This document shows, one piece after another, positions 7,092-13,948 of a stretch of 14,441 nucleotides of DNA. Position numbers and translations under genes: made by a program. This DNA comes from Marinospirillum sp. (lineage in GTDB: Bacteria > Pseudomonadota > Gammaproteobacteria > Pseudomonadales > Halomonadaceae): the NCBI RefSeq assembly GCF_014859565.1, contig NZ_JACUUA010000079.1:1-14441 (forward strand), read 5' to 3'. Below the pieces are notes generated by a model. That model did no database searches, had not been told where the DNA came from, and saw only the letters and a list, made by a program, of their open reading frames with translations. Position 1 is the first letter of the stretch; each line of letters starts with the position of its first letter.

Positions 7092-8906
7092 TCAGTTTTT
7101 TCCAGCGCGTTTACGCTCGTTTTCTGTCAGGAATCTTTTACGCATACGGATGAAGTTAGGTGTGACTTCCACCAGCTCATCATCATCAATGAACTCCAGT
7201 GCTTGTTCAAGGCTGAACTTCACCGGCGGAGTCAACTGAATGGTTTCATCGTTGCCGGAGGCGCGCATGTTATCCAGTTTTTTCGCCTTGGTGGGGTTCA
7301 CTGCCATGTCGCTGTCGCGGGAGTTAATACCCACAATCATGCCTTCATACACTTCCACACCCGGGCCTACAAACAAGCGACCACGATCCTGCAGAGTCGT
7401 CAGAGCATAAGCCAGCACCTTGCCGGTCGCCATGGAAACCAGCACACCGTTGATGCGATGCTCTACTGAGCCTTCTGCAATCGGGCCGTAATGATCAAAA
7501 ATACTGGTCAGAATGCCGGAACCGGAAGTCAGAGTCATGAACTGGTTGCGGAAACCGATCAGACCGCGTGAAGGAATGATAAAGTCCAGACGCACACGAC
7601 CCTTGCCATCTGGATTCATGTTGGTCATGCGCGCTTTACGCTTGCCCAGCTCTTCCATGATGGAGCCCTGATGCTGTTCTTCAACATCAATGATCAGCTC
7701 TTCATAGGGTTCCTGCTTCACACCATCAATGGTTCTGATGATTACTTCAGGACGGGAAACACCCAGCTCAAAACCTTCACGGCGCATGGTTTCGATCAGT
7801 ACCGACAGGTGCAGCTCACCACGACCAGAAACACGGAAACGATCCGGGCTGTCGGTTTCTTCAACACGCAGCGCCACGTTGTGCACCAGTTCTTTTTCCA
7901 GGCGCTCTTTGATGTTGCGGCTGGTGACATACTTGCCATCTTTACCAGCAAACGGAGAGTTGTTGACCTGGAAAGTCATGGTCACCGTTGGCTCATCCAC
8001 ACTCAGTGCAGGCATGGCTTCAGGATTGTTCGGATCACACAGGGTATCGGAGATGAAGAGTGGATCCACACCGGTGATACAAACGATATCACCTGCTTCA
8101 GCGCCTTCGGGTGATTCGTTGCGCTGCAGGCCGTGATAAGTCATGACCTGACCGATTTTGGCTTTACGCTGCTTGCCTTCACGGTCAATAACAATGATCT
8201 GCTGGTTAGGCAGGGCACGGCCACGAGTGATACGGCCAACACCAATTACACCCACATAACTGGAATAATCCAGTGCAGAAATCTGCATCTGGAAAGTGCC
8301 TTCTGGGTCAACAGCTGGTGGTGGCACCAGATCGACCACCGCCTGGAACAACGGGGTCATGTCTTCTGCCAGCTCATCAGGCGAGTTACCGGCGACACCA
8401 TTCAGTGCCGAGGCATAAATGATCGGGAAATCCAGCTGCTCTTCAGTGGCACCCAGGTTATCAAACAGATCAAACACCTGATCCACCACCCAGTCAGGAC
8501 GCGCACCGGGACGGTCCACCTTGTTGATCACCACAATCGGCTTCAGACCACGGGCGAAGGCTTTCTGGGTCACAAAACGGGTCTGCGGCATAGGCCCGTC
8601 CATTGCATCAACCAGCAGCAGTACCGAGTCAACCATCGACAGCACACGCTCAACCTCACCACCAAAGTCGGCGTGGCCGGGGGTGTCAATGATGTTGATG
8701 CGGTAGTCATTCCAGGTAATGGCAGTGTTTTTGGCCAGAATGGTAATGCCGCGTTCTTTTTCCTGATCGTTGGAGTCCATGACTCGCTCAGACTCTGCAT
8801 CACGGCGATCCAGTGTGCCGGATTGCTTCAGAAGCTTATCAACCAGCGTGGTTTTACCATGGTCAACGTGGGCAATAATGGCGATGTTACGTAGTTTATC
8901 TATCAC
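7092..8906 (-). CDS. typA: Ribosome-associated GTPase BipA/TypA
   Basis: BipA is an EF-G-like translational GTPase that binds the 70S ribosome, assists 50S assembly at low temperature and is linked to stress and virulence responses. The 604-residue protein begins [10 protein letters not shown], matching E. coli MIEKLRNIAI. It has G1 AHVDHGKT (12-19), G2 in [13 protein letters not shown]3 DTPGH (74-78) and G4 NKVD (128-131). Domains II, III and V follow, and the BipA-specific C-terminal domain ends NMRASG...[18 protein letters not shown]. The start is a GTG at 8906, with GGGGAG a few bases upstream. An in-frame ATG at 8993 would add 29 non-conserved residues. It lies directly beside the promoter -10 element, so it would be outside or at the very edge of the transcript. 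The gene is transcribed divergently from glnA and ends at its own terminator. Confidence 0.96.
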   Translation of the reverse strand: MIDKLRNIAIIAHVDHGKTTLVDKLLKQSGTLDRRDAESERVMDSNDQEKERGITILAKNTAITWNDYRINIIDTPGHADFGGEVERVLSMVDSVLLLVDAMDGPMPQTRFVTQKAFARGLKPIVVINKVDRPGARPDWVVDQVFDLFDNLGATEEQLDFPIIYASALNGVAGNSPDELAEDMTPLFQAVVDLVPPPAVDPEGTFQMQISALDYSSYVGVIGVGRITRGRALPNQQIIVIDREGKQRKAKIGQVMTYHGLQRNESPEGAEAGDIVCITGVDPLFISDTLCDPNNPEAMPALSVDEPTVTMTFQVNNSPFAGKDGKYVTSRNIKERLEKELVHNVALRVEETDSPDRFRVSGRGELHLSVLIETMRREGFELGVSRPEVIIRTIDGVKQEPYEELIIDVEEQHQGSIMEELGKRKARMTNMNPDGKGRVRLDFIIPSRGLIGFRNQFMTLTSGSGILTSIFDHYGPIAEGSVEHRINGVLVSMATGKVLAYALTTLQDRGRLFVGPGVEVYEGMIVGINSRDSDMAVNPTKAKKLDNMRASGNDETIQLTPPVKFSLEQALEFIDDDELVEVTPNFIRMRKRFLTENERKRAGKN

Positions 8907-8988
8907 AAGCTGCTCCCCGGACGAGCCGGAAGGTGGTCTGGACAGGCCAGCCAGAGGAGATGCTCCTGACCAACCCGAAAAAAAATGG
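8907..8988 (-). promoter_or_regulatory. Structured 5' leader of typA
   Basis: This is the likely untranslated leader between the inferred typA start site and its GTG. Read on the minus strand it contains three short hairpins in a row: AGGAG-CAT-CTCCT (8953-8965), CTGG-CCTGT-CCAG (about 8938-8950) and CCGG-CTCGT-CCGG (8919-8931). The ribosome binding site GGGGAG lies against the last of these, and two of its G residues pair within that stem. Whether this regulates translation is inference; BipA is known to matter in the cold, where leader structure often plays a part. Confidence 0.35.
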
Positions 8989-8994
8989 CGCATA

Positions 8995-9023
8995 AGTATA
9001 ACGGCAGAAGGGTGACAGTAATA
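8995..9023 (-). promoter_or_regulatory. Candidate typA promoter
   Basis: A good -10 hexamer, TATACT, lies on the minus strand at 8995-9000. Seventeen bases upstream the sequence TATTAC (9018-9023) is a poor -35, so an activator or another sigma factor may be needed. Transcription would start near 8988. An inverted repeat, CAGTAA...TTACTG (9016-9021 and 9029-9034), covers the -35 position. Confidence 0.4.
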
Positions 9024-9047
9024 GCTTTTTACTGCTTTAGTCGATCA

Positions 9048-9067
9048 GGCTGCAATTCAGTGCAGCC
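9048..9067. repeat. Perfect inverted repeat in the typA-glnA intergenic region
   Basis: GGCTGCA (9048-9054) and TGCAGCC (9061-9067) form a perfect seven-base inverted repeat around a six-base spacer. No T-run follows on either strand, so it is not a terminator. It lies between the typA promoter candidate and the NtrC-like dyad, which suggests a protein-binding site. The binding protein is unknown. Confidence 0.55.
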
Positions 9068-9080
9068 AACGCACCACAAA

Positions 9081-9097
9081 AGCACAGGATTAGTGCA
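9081..9097 (+). promoter_or_regulatory. Probable NtrC-binding site upstream of glnA
   Basis: The 17-base element AGCACAGGATTAGTGCA has the arrangement GCAC-N7-GTGC, with flanking A and A. This matches the NtrC enhancer pattern TGCAC-N7-GTGCA except for one outer base. It is centred about 162 bases before the inferred sigma-54 start site, a normal enhancer distance. A further GCAC half-site lies at 9071-9074 and a GCGC-N6-GCGC dyad near 9125-9138, possibly weaker sites. A weak sigma-70 element (TAGTGC, 17 bases, TCTAAT at 9114-9119) overlaps the site's right half. Confidence 0.65.
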
Positions 9098-9224
9098 ACG
9101 GCAGCATTTATGCTCTAATTAGGTGCGCAATAATGCGCCAAAAAGAGGTGATTGCTTCATCTTGAGGCTGAAAACAACCGCAACACCCTGAATTGATGCA
9201 AGCTGGAGCGATGCTGCATATTTT

Positions 9225-9240
9225 TGGCACAGGGTTTGCT
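9225..9240 (+). promoter_or_regulatory. Sigma-54 promoter of glnA
   Basis: TGGCAC (9225-9230), five bases, then TTGCT (9236-9240), gives the -24 GG and -12 GC doublets at exactly the required spacing. The preceding T also fits the consensus. Transcription would begin near 9251, leaving a leader of about 84 bases before the glnA ATG. This implies NtrC-dependent induction of glutamine synthetase under nitrogen limitation, as in enteric bacteria and pseudomonads. Confidence 0.9.
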
Positions 9241-9334
9241 ATTACTTTGACAGACCTGACCTCAACTGGTGGAAACCGGCTTGAAGCAGAATTTGAAACA
9301 CCCCCAGACCCAACGCCAAACGATGGAGGCGAGC

Positions 9335-10741
9335 ATGTCCAAAAACAGCCTTTCTATGATCAAGGAACACGATGTTAAATGGATTGACCTGCGTTTTACC
9401 GATGCCCGTGGTAAAGAGCAGCATGTGACCATTCCTGCCTCTTCTGTTGATGAAGAGTTTTTCGAAAACGGCCAGATGTTTGACGGCTCTTCTGTTGGTG
9501 GCTGGAAAGGCATCAACGAATCCGACATGATCATGCGTCCTGACGACGCCACTGCCGTGCTGGATCCTTTCACTGACGAAGCCACTCTAATCCTGCAGTG
9601 TGACATCATCGAACCTGCCACCATGCAAGGTTACGAGCGCGACCCCCGTTCACTGGCTCGCCGTGCAGAAGAATACCTGAAGTCCACCGGTATTGCTGAC
9701 ACCGCTTTCTTTGGCCCTGAACCCGAATTCTTTATTTTTGATGATGTGAAGTGGAAACAGGACATCTCCGGTGCCTCCTATTCCATCGATTCCGAAGAAG
9801 CAGCCTGGTCTTCTGATGCCACCATCGAAGGCGGCAACATGGGTCACCGTCCCCGTGTGAAAGGCGGTTACTTCCCTGTTCCTCCGGTTGACTCTTCCCA
9901 TGAAATTCGCGGTGCCATGTGTAATGCCATGACCGCCATGGGTCTGAAAATCGAAGTTCACCACCACGAAGTGGCCACAGCCAACCAGTGTGAAATCGGT
10001 GTTGCTTTTAACACTCTGGTGAAAAAAGCTGACGAAGTGCAGCGCCTGAAGTACTGCGTACACAACGTGGCTCATGCCTTTGGCAAAACGGCGACCTTCA
10101 TGCCCAAGCCGCTGGTGGGTGACAATGGTTCCGGTATGCACGTTCACCAGTCCCTGTCCAAAGACGGTGTTAACCTCTTCTCCGGTGACAGCTACGGCGG
10201 CCTGTCGGAAATGGCTCTGTACTACATTGGCGGTATCATCAAACACGCCAAGGCACTGAACGCCATCACCAACCCGCTGACCAACTCTTACAAGCGTCTG
10301 GTTCCCGGTTTTGAAGCTCCGGTTATGCTGGCCTATTCTGCCAAAAACCGCTCTGCGTCCATTCGTATTCCTTACGTCAGCAGCCCCAAAGCACGTCGTA
10401 TCGAAACCCGCTTCCCTGATCCAGGTGCTAACCCCTACCTGTGCTTTGCTGCACTGCTGATGGCGGGTCTGGACGGTATTCAGAACAAGATTCACCCTGG
10501 CGATGCCATGGACAAAAACCTGTATGACCTGCCCCCGGAAGAAGCGGCTCTGGTTCCTCAGGTGGCGGGTAGTCTGCAGGAAGCTCTGGAAGCTTTGAAT
10601 GCGGATCGTGAGTTCCTGACCAAGGGTGGTGTATTCACTGATGACATGCTGGATGCCTTTATTGACCTGAAAATGGAAGAAGTCAACCGTCTGAACATGA
10701 CCACTCATCCGGTCGAGTTCGACATGTACTACTCCATCTAA
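9335..10741 (+). CDS. glnA: Glutamine synthetase, type I (GSI-beta)
   Basis: GlnA makes glutamine from glutamate, ammonia and ATP and is the main entry for ammonium. The active enzyme is a dodecamer. The 468-residue protein (E. coli 469) has the N-terminal beta-grasp domain (to about 100) with [18 protein letters not shown]. The catalytic domain follows, with [60 protein letters not shown] and the RFPDP segment. Tyr397, in the motif NLYDLPPEE, is the adenylylation site, so activity is probably controlled by GlnE. ATG 9335 is preferred because GGAGG (9325-9329) lies five bases upstream and the protein then aligns with E. coli GlnA. A longer frame from 9269 adds unconserved residues. Its promoter is sigma-54 type and its end is marked by a strong terminator. 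ntrBC does not follow directly, unlike E. coli. Confidence 0.97.
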   Translation: MSKNSLSMIKEHDVKWIDLRFTDARGKEQHVTIPASSVDEEFFENGQMFDGSSVGGWKGINESDMIMRPDDATAVLDPFTDEATLILQCDIIEPATMQGYERDPRSLARRAEEYLKSTGIADTAFFGPEPEFFIFDDVKWKQDISGASYSIDSEEAAWSSDATIEGGNMGHRPRVKGGYFPVPPVDSSHEIRGAMCNAMTAMGLKIEVHHHEVATANQCEIGVAFNTLVKKADEVQRLKYCVHNVAHAFGKTATFMPKPLVGDNGSGMHVHQSLSKDGVNLFSGDSYGGLSEMALYYIGGIIKHAKALNAITNPLTNSYKRLVPGFEAPVMLAYSAKNRSASIRIPYVSSPKARRIETRFPDPGANPYLCFAALLMAGLDGIQNKIHPGDAMDKNLYDLPPEEAALVPQVAGSLQEALEALNADREFLTKGGVFTDDMLDAFIDLKMEEVNRLNMTTHPVEFDMYYSI

Positions 10742-10767
10742 TCCCGTCAGGGTTCAGTTGCAGCTTA

Positions 10768-10800
10768 AAACATCCGCCACAGATGTGGCGGATGTTTTTT
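10768..10800 (+). terminator. Intrinsic terminator of glnA
   Basis: CATCCGCCAC (10771-10780) and GTGGCGGATG (10785-10794) form a perfect ten-pair stem with loop AGAT. It is extended by A-T pairs and followed by a T-run to 10800. It begins about 30 bases after the glnA stop codon. Confidence 0.93.
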
Positions 10801-10828
10801 ATGGTTGTGCAGTTGAGCGGCTGGAAAG

Positions 10829-10862
10829 AAAAAAAACACCCCAGAGACAGGGGCGCTTTTTA
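10829..10862 (-). terminator. Intrinsic terminator of the 41-codon gene
   Basis: Read on the minus strand, GCGCCCC and GGGGTGT pair (four G-C pairs at the loop, then one C-G flanked by two G-U) around the loop TGTCTCT. The stem is flanked by A-run/T-run pairing and ends in eight T. On the plus strand the two G-U pairs become mismatches, so the element favours minus-strand transcripts. It lies about 47 bases past the stop of the small gene at 10909-11034. Confidence 0.7.
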
Positions 10863-10908
10863 AATACAGCTGGGTGGTTATATCGGCCGACGATGGATCA
10901 CGTCATGC

Positions 10909-11034
10909 TTATTTGTTGGTGTTGGCTCCATCCTTGTCCATCAGACTTTTCAACTTTTTAACACTCCAGAAGCTGGCAACAATCATCACAGCGATCAGCA
11001 CCAGGCTGGCAACTACATGTTGATCAGTGTACAT
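10909..11034 (-). CDS. Small single-helix membrane protein, 41 residues
   Basis: I do not recognise a named family. The frame runs from ATG 11034 to TAA 10909. It encodes a short polar start (MYTDQH), a hydrophobic helix at about 7-23 (VVASLVLIAVMIVASFW), a basic patch (KKLKSL) and a polar tail ending in GANTNK. By the positive-inside rule the C-terminus should face the cytoplasm. Support for a real gene is strong for its size. GGAGAG (11040-11045) lies five bases before the ATG, a plausible promoter (TTGAGT, 17 bases, TTTTAT) sits directly upstream, and an intrinsic terminator follows on the same strand. It stands alone between glnA (convergent) and the PilZ-like gene (divergent). Such proteins often bind and tune larger membrane complexes, but nothing here shows a partner. 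Confidence 0.72.
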   Translation of the reverse strand: MYTDQHVVASLVLIAVMIVASFWSVKKLKSLMDKDGANTNK

Positions 11035-11054
11035 AGGTTCTCTCCACAGAAATA

Positions 11055-11083
11055 ATAAAATCGGCTGGTTTTCCACAACTCAA
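11055..11083 (-). promoter_or_regulatory. Candidate promoter of the 41-codon gene
   Basis: On the minus strand, TTGAGT (11078-11083) is followed after 17 bases by TTTTAT (11055-11060). The inferred start near 11048 would lie just upstream of the ribosome binding site, giving a leader of about 14 bases. The wider region 11050-11160 is AT-rich and may also hold the plus-strand promoter for the PilZ-like gene, which I could not place. Confidence 0.35.
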
Positions 11084-11230
11084 GTTTAGCTTATATTCTA
11101 CCCTTTAAAATAGCGATAACCTTAACACAGATCATAAATTACAATTTTTCACTCCTCGCAAGCAATGCGATGCAGTCTGCCCCACAACAATTTGATAAGC
11201 TGGAATAAAGTTTCTGAAACAGGCTCAGCA

Positions 11231-11611
11231 ATGAAAAACAAAACCCAGCCACCGTTAAATGGCACCCCAAGCTACTGGAAAGCACGATTACGACCCGGCA
11301 CAACTGGTGATAAACCCACCAGAACCAGCTGGGCTTATGTGCAATCCATCAGTCATACTGATGTACGCTTTCACTGTGAAAAACTGCTAAAAAAAGGCTT
11401 GCTGGTGACTCTGGATATCCAGGCTATTCACAAGGGCATCAAACATCCCTTGCATATCACCGGCAAGGTACTGAGTTGTATCCTGCTGTCCTGCGGTACC
11501 CTGTATGGTATTGATTTGCAGATCACAACCATCAGCAAAGCGGATCAGGAATTTGTTGAGCAGTATATCGAAGATAAAAAATCAATGAAGCTGAGTTACA
11601 GCAGCGCTTAG
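11231..11611 (+). CDS. PilZ-like domain protein, degenerate
   Basis: This is a 126-residue basic protein. From about 34 to 115 it follows the strand pattern of a PilZ domain: a YVQSISHTDVRF segment where PilZ proteins have DxSxxG, then LLKKGLLVTLDI, ITGKVLSCI, the strand LYGIDLQITTIS, and a C-terminal DQEFVEQYIEDKK helix. The c-di-GMP ligands are not present: there is no RxxxR (only KARLRPGTT), and the DxSxxG motif is lost. If it is a PilZ protein it is of the non-binding type, like those that act as protein partners. ATG 11231 is chosen. A longer frame from 11165 would add 22 unconvincing residues, and both starts have weak ribosome sites. Its TAG interlocks with the TAA of the convergent DUF501 gene. 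Family assignment is by fold pattern only. Confidence 0.6.
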   Translation: MKNKTQPPLNGTPSYWKARLRPGTTGDKPTRTSWAYVQSISHTDVRFHCEKLLKKGLLVTLDIQAIHKGIKHPLHITGKVLSCILLSCGTLYGIDLQITTISKADQEFVEQYIEDKKSMKLSYSSA

Positions 11612-12129
11612 GCCAGCATTTTGGCAATGCCATACTCTTCATCCAACAGCCGCCCGATGGCATTGCCACGACTGAGATGATGGGCATACTGAGTATGCAG
11701 ACAGCGGATCTGCTTCCAGTTTTCAATACCTCCCACGCCCCTTTTGCTGAATACTTCGGTAAAACCTAGGCGTTCAATCTGCTCACGAGTAGCCGGTGTC
11801 ATGGCCGCCCAGCGACGTGCTACATAATCTTCATGGCTGCGGTGATATTCAGCCATTAATGCCTCATCGGTCTGTAAACGGGCTTCCAGCTCCTTGATCA
11901 GTCCTGCTGCCTCCAGATGTGACAGCTCTTTTACCAGCAGACGACTCGTGAGCCAGTAAAAGGTCGGGAAGGGTTTACCATCCACTAATGCCGCCACCTG
12001 TACTGCCAGAGGTCTACCACGACCGTCCACAGCGGTAATGCACTGCATACCCTTAGGCTCTTTACCTAGCTCTTCGGTGATGATATGACGCTGCTCAGGT
12101 GTTGGCTCAAGGGTAACTCTCTGGAACAT
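11608..12129 (-). CDS. DUF501 family protein
   Basis: The 173-residue protein matches my memory of the DUF501 family, found in proteobacteria and actinobacteria and of unknown function. Its characteristic stretches are PFPTFYWLTSRLLVKELSHLEAAGLI near 54-79, YHRSHEDYVARRW near 95-107, GVGGIENWKQIRCLHTQYAHHL near 132-153 and GRLLDEEYGI near the end. The conserved Cys and His cluster in RCLHTQYAHHL is a candidate active or metal site. No signal or membrane segment is visible, so it is probably cytoplasmic. ATG 12129 is preferred; a GTG four codons earlier (12141) is in frame. It lies downstream of dps but behind a terminator, so it is probably a separate unit. Confidence 0.85.
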   Translation of the reverse strand: MFQRVTLEPTPEQRHIITEELGKEPKGMQCITAVDGRGRPLAVQVAALVDGKPFPTFYWLTSRLLVKELSHLEAAGLIKELEARLQTDEALMAEYHRSHEDYVARRWAAMTPATREQIERLGFTEVFSKRGVGGIENWKQIRCLHTQYAHHLSRGNAIGRLLDEEYGIAKMLA

Positions 12130-12152
12130 AATACTTTTCACTCTTTTAATAT

Positions 12153-12179
12153 AAAAACAGCGGGCTATTTGCCCGCTGT
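12153..12179 (-). terminator. Intrinsic terminator of dps
   Basis: On the minus strand ACAGCGGGC (12171-12179) pairs perfectly with GCCCGCTGT (12157-12165) around a five-base loop, followed by a run of T. It starts 23 bases past the dps stop. No T-run follows on the plus strand. Confidence 0.9.
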
Positions 12180-12201
12180 ATGGTTCTCGATAACAGTCTG
12201 T

Positions 12202-12675
12202 TTAACCTGCCAGATAAGCACTCAGCATCCAGACGGTTTTTTCCTGCTGACTGATGTAATCACTCATCAGCGAGGCAGTACCTTCATCACCGGCACTACC
12301 AGCAGCATCCAGCAGATCACGCTGCATTTGCAGCAACTCTTTGTAACCAGCCAGCAGACCTTCCACACACACCTTGCCATCACTGGCTTGCTTATGTTCT
12401 TTGATGCTGCTGTGAGCAATATAGTCACTAAAAGCATGCAGAGGACGATGTCCCAGAGTCAGAATACGCTCTGCCAGCTCATCCACTTTCAGCAGCAGGT
12501 CGTTATACTGCTCCTCAAACTTGACGTGCAACTCAAAAAAGGAAGAACCCTGAATATTCCAGTGGTAACCACGGACATTCATGTAAAAAATCTGGTAATT
12601 GGCCAGCAGGATGTTCAGTTTTTCAGACAGCTGCTGGGCTTTGGCAGTATCAAGACCGATACGATTAGTGCTCAT
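12202..12675 (-). CDS. dps: Dps-family ferritin-like DNA-protection/iron-storage protein
   Basis: Dps assembles a hollow dodecamer that oxidises and stores Fe(II) using peroxide, limiting Fenton damage; some members also coat DNA. The 157-residue four-helix protein shows the inter-subunit ferroxidase ligands at the family spacing: His38, His50, Glu54, Asp65 and Glu69 (in YHWNIQ, ELHVKFEEQ and VDELAERI). Glu replaces the more usual Asp at position 54. The N-terminus is short and not lysine-rich, so DNA binding in the E. coli style is doubtful; it may act mainly as a miniferritin. ATG 12675 has AAGGAG (12681-12686) five bases upstream. It lies 45 bases after purK on the same strand, with a repeat of TTATC/GATAA half-sites in the gap, and ends at its own terminator. 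Confidence 0.93.
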   Translation of the reverse strand: MSTNRIGLDTAKAQQLSEKLNILLANYQIFYMNVRGYHWNIQGSSFFELHVKFEEQYNDLLLKVDELAERILTLGHRPLHAFSDYIAHSSIKEHKQASDGKVCVEGLLAGYKELLQMQRDLLDAAGSAGDEGTASLMSDYISQQEKTVWMLSAYLAG

Positions 12676-12688
12676 GAGATCTCCTTGC

Positions 12689-12711
12689 TTATCAAGATAA
12701 CGGTTTATCTT
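12689..12711 (-). promoter_or_regulatory. Inverted TTATC/GATAA half-sites upstream of dps
   Basis: AAGATAA (12694-12700) and TTATCTT (12705-12711) form a perfect seven-base inverted repeat with a four-base spacer. A further TTATC at 12689-12693 makes a second dyad, TTATC-AA-GATAA. This fills half of the 45-base gap between purK and dps and lies directly upstream of the ribosome binding site. It could be an operator for a peroxide or iron regulator. It does not match OxyR or Fur consensus well, and no T-run makes it a terminator. Confidence 0.4.
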
Positions 12712-12720
12712 TCAACTGTT

Positions 12721-13932
12721 TTATCCTAACGCAGAGCCACTCTGCAGGCTATGGGTATTTGTGCATTCCATCAATAGCTCACGCCTATCAGCTTTTGAAT
12801 ATACCGCAAAACTAAAATGAGGTTCTGGGGCATCAGGCAGCAAAGCAACAGCTCGTTGCACCTTATCCAGTAATGACGGCAAATCATCAGCCACCAGATT
12901 CAGGTGTCCCAGCTTACGGCCAGCGCGCTCTTCCTTACCATACAGATGCAGATGCACACTGTCTTCCTGCAGCAGTTGCCTGGTATCACCACAACGACCA
13001 ATGATGTTGATCATGCAGGTGGGAAAACGAGCCGCTGTTGATCCCAGGGGTAAGCCGGCCACCGCCCGCAGGTGGTTCTCAAACTGGCTGGTCACCGCAC
13101 CATTTTGGGTCCAGTGACCCGAGTTGTGAACACGTGGTGCCATCTCATTCGCCAGCAAGCGACCATCGGCCTGCTGAAACAATTCCAGAGTCAACACGCC
13201 CACATAATCCAGTTCTTTTAACAGCGCCTGAATATAACTCTCAGCCTGCTGCTGGATGGCAGCATCCAGATCCGGCAGGGGAGCCAGTGAATAACGCAGA
13301 ATACCATCCACATGGTGATTTTCTGCCATGGGATAAAAACGCACCTCGCCGTTTTGTCCACGCACAGCAATGATGGATACTTCACGAACAAACTCGATAA
13401 AAGCTTCAACAATTAATTCACGCCCACCAATCCGCTGCCATACAGCCGCCACTTCCGCTGCATCAGCGGTACGCAAAACAGCCTGCCCCTTGCCGTCATA
13501 ACCTTCAGTGACGGTTTTTACCACCACGGGTTTGGCGTGTTTAGTGATCAGTTGACTGACCGCTTGTTGCAAGGTTTCCAGACTGTCCACCAACTGATAT
13601 TCCGGAGTGGGAATCTGCAACCGGGTAAACAGGGCTTTTTCCAGGCCTCGATTCTGACAGACTTCCAGCGCGCGGCTCGAAGGGTAAACAGGTTTGTGTT
13701 TTTCAATGTCCCGTACCCGATCCACCGGCAGGTGCTCGAACTCAAAACTCACAACATCGACCTGAGCCAGAAACTCGGCCAGATGCTGATTATCAAGATC
13801 AATCTGTGTGGTGCCGATATCTGCACTGGGGCTGCCACTGGTATCGAGAAACACAAAACGCTGACCCAGTGGATATCCGGCCAGCGCCAGCATTTGTCCC
13901 AGTTGCCCTGCACCCAGAATACCTACACGCAT
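12721..13932 (-). CDS. purK: 5-(carboxyamino)imidazole ribonucleotide synthase
   Basis: PurK uses ATP to carboxylate AIR with bicarbonate, giving N5-CAIR, which PurE converts to CAIR in de novo purine synthesis. The 403-residue ATP-grasp protein has the N-terminal nucleotide-like motif GILGAGQLG (4-12), SFEFEHLP near 62-69 (the usual YEFENVP position), NRGLEK, and the glycine-rich ATP-grasp loop GYDGKGQ (144-150). It then has AFIEFVREVSIIAVR, the metal-site region LTLELFQ...LLANEMAPRVHNSGHWT, and GKEERAGRKLGHLN. It is longer than E. coli PurK (355), mainly through a roughly 30-residue tail after the usual end. ATG 13932 is chosen over an upstream TTG (13956) because AGGGG lies about nine bases upstream and the alignment starts there. 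It follows purE by 16 bases. Confidence 0.95.
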   Translation of the reverse strand: MRVGILGAGQLGQMLALAGYPLGQRFVFLDTSGSPSADIGTTQIDLDNQHLAEFLAQVDVVSFEFEHLPVDRVRDIEKHKPVYPSSRALEVCQNRGLEKALFTRLQIPTPEYQLVDSLETLQQAVSQLITKHAKPVVVKTVTEGYDGKGQAVLRTADAAEVAAVWQRIGGRELIVEAFIEFVREVSIIAVRGQNGEVRFYPMAENHHVDGILRYSLAPLPDLDAAIQQQAESYIQALLKELDYVGVLTLELFQQADGRLLANEMAPRVHNSGHWTQNGAVTSQFENHLRAVAGLPLGSTAARFPTCMINIIGRCGDTRQLLQEDSVHLHLYGKEERAGRKLGHLNLVADDLPSLLDKVQRAVALLPDAPEPHFSFAVYSKADRRELLMECTNTHSLQSGSALG

Positions 13933-13948
13933 GATTTCAACCCCTGGA

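Noticed and set aside
8133..8894. Open frame of about 250 codons opposite typA
   Set aside because: Same reason: antisense shadow of a conserved gene, with no ribosome site and unnatural composition.
9650..10708. Long open frame of about 350 codons on the strand opposite glnA
   Set aside because: It mirrors a highly expressed, strongly biased gene; the translation is His/Gln/Val-rich with no family likeness, and glnA itself is certain.
12689..12720. TTGAAA/GATAAG promoter for dps
   Set aside because: The -35 and spacing fit, but transcription would start at the ribosome binding site itself, leaving no usable leader.
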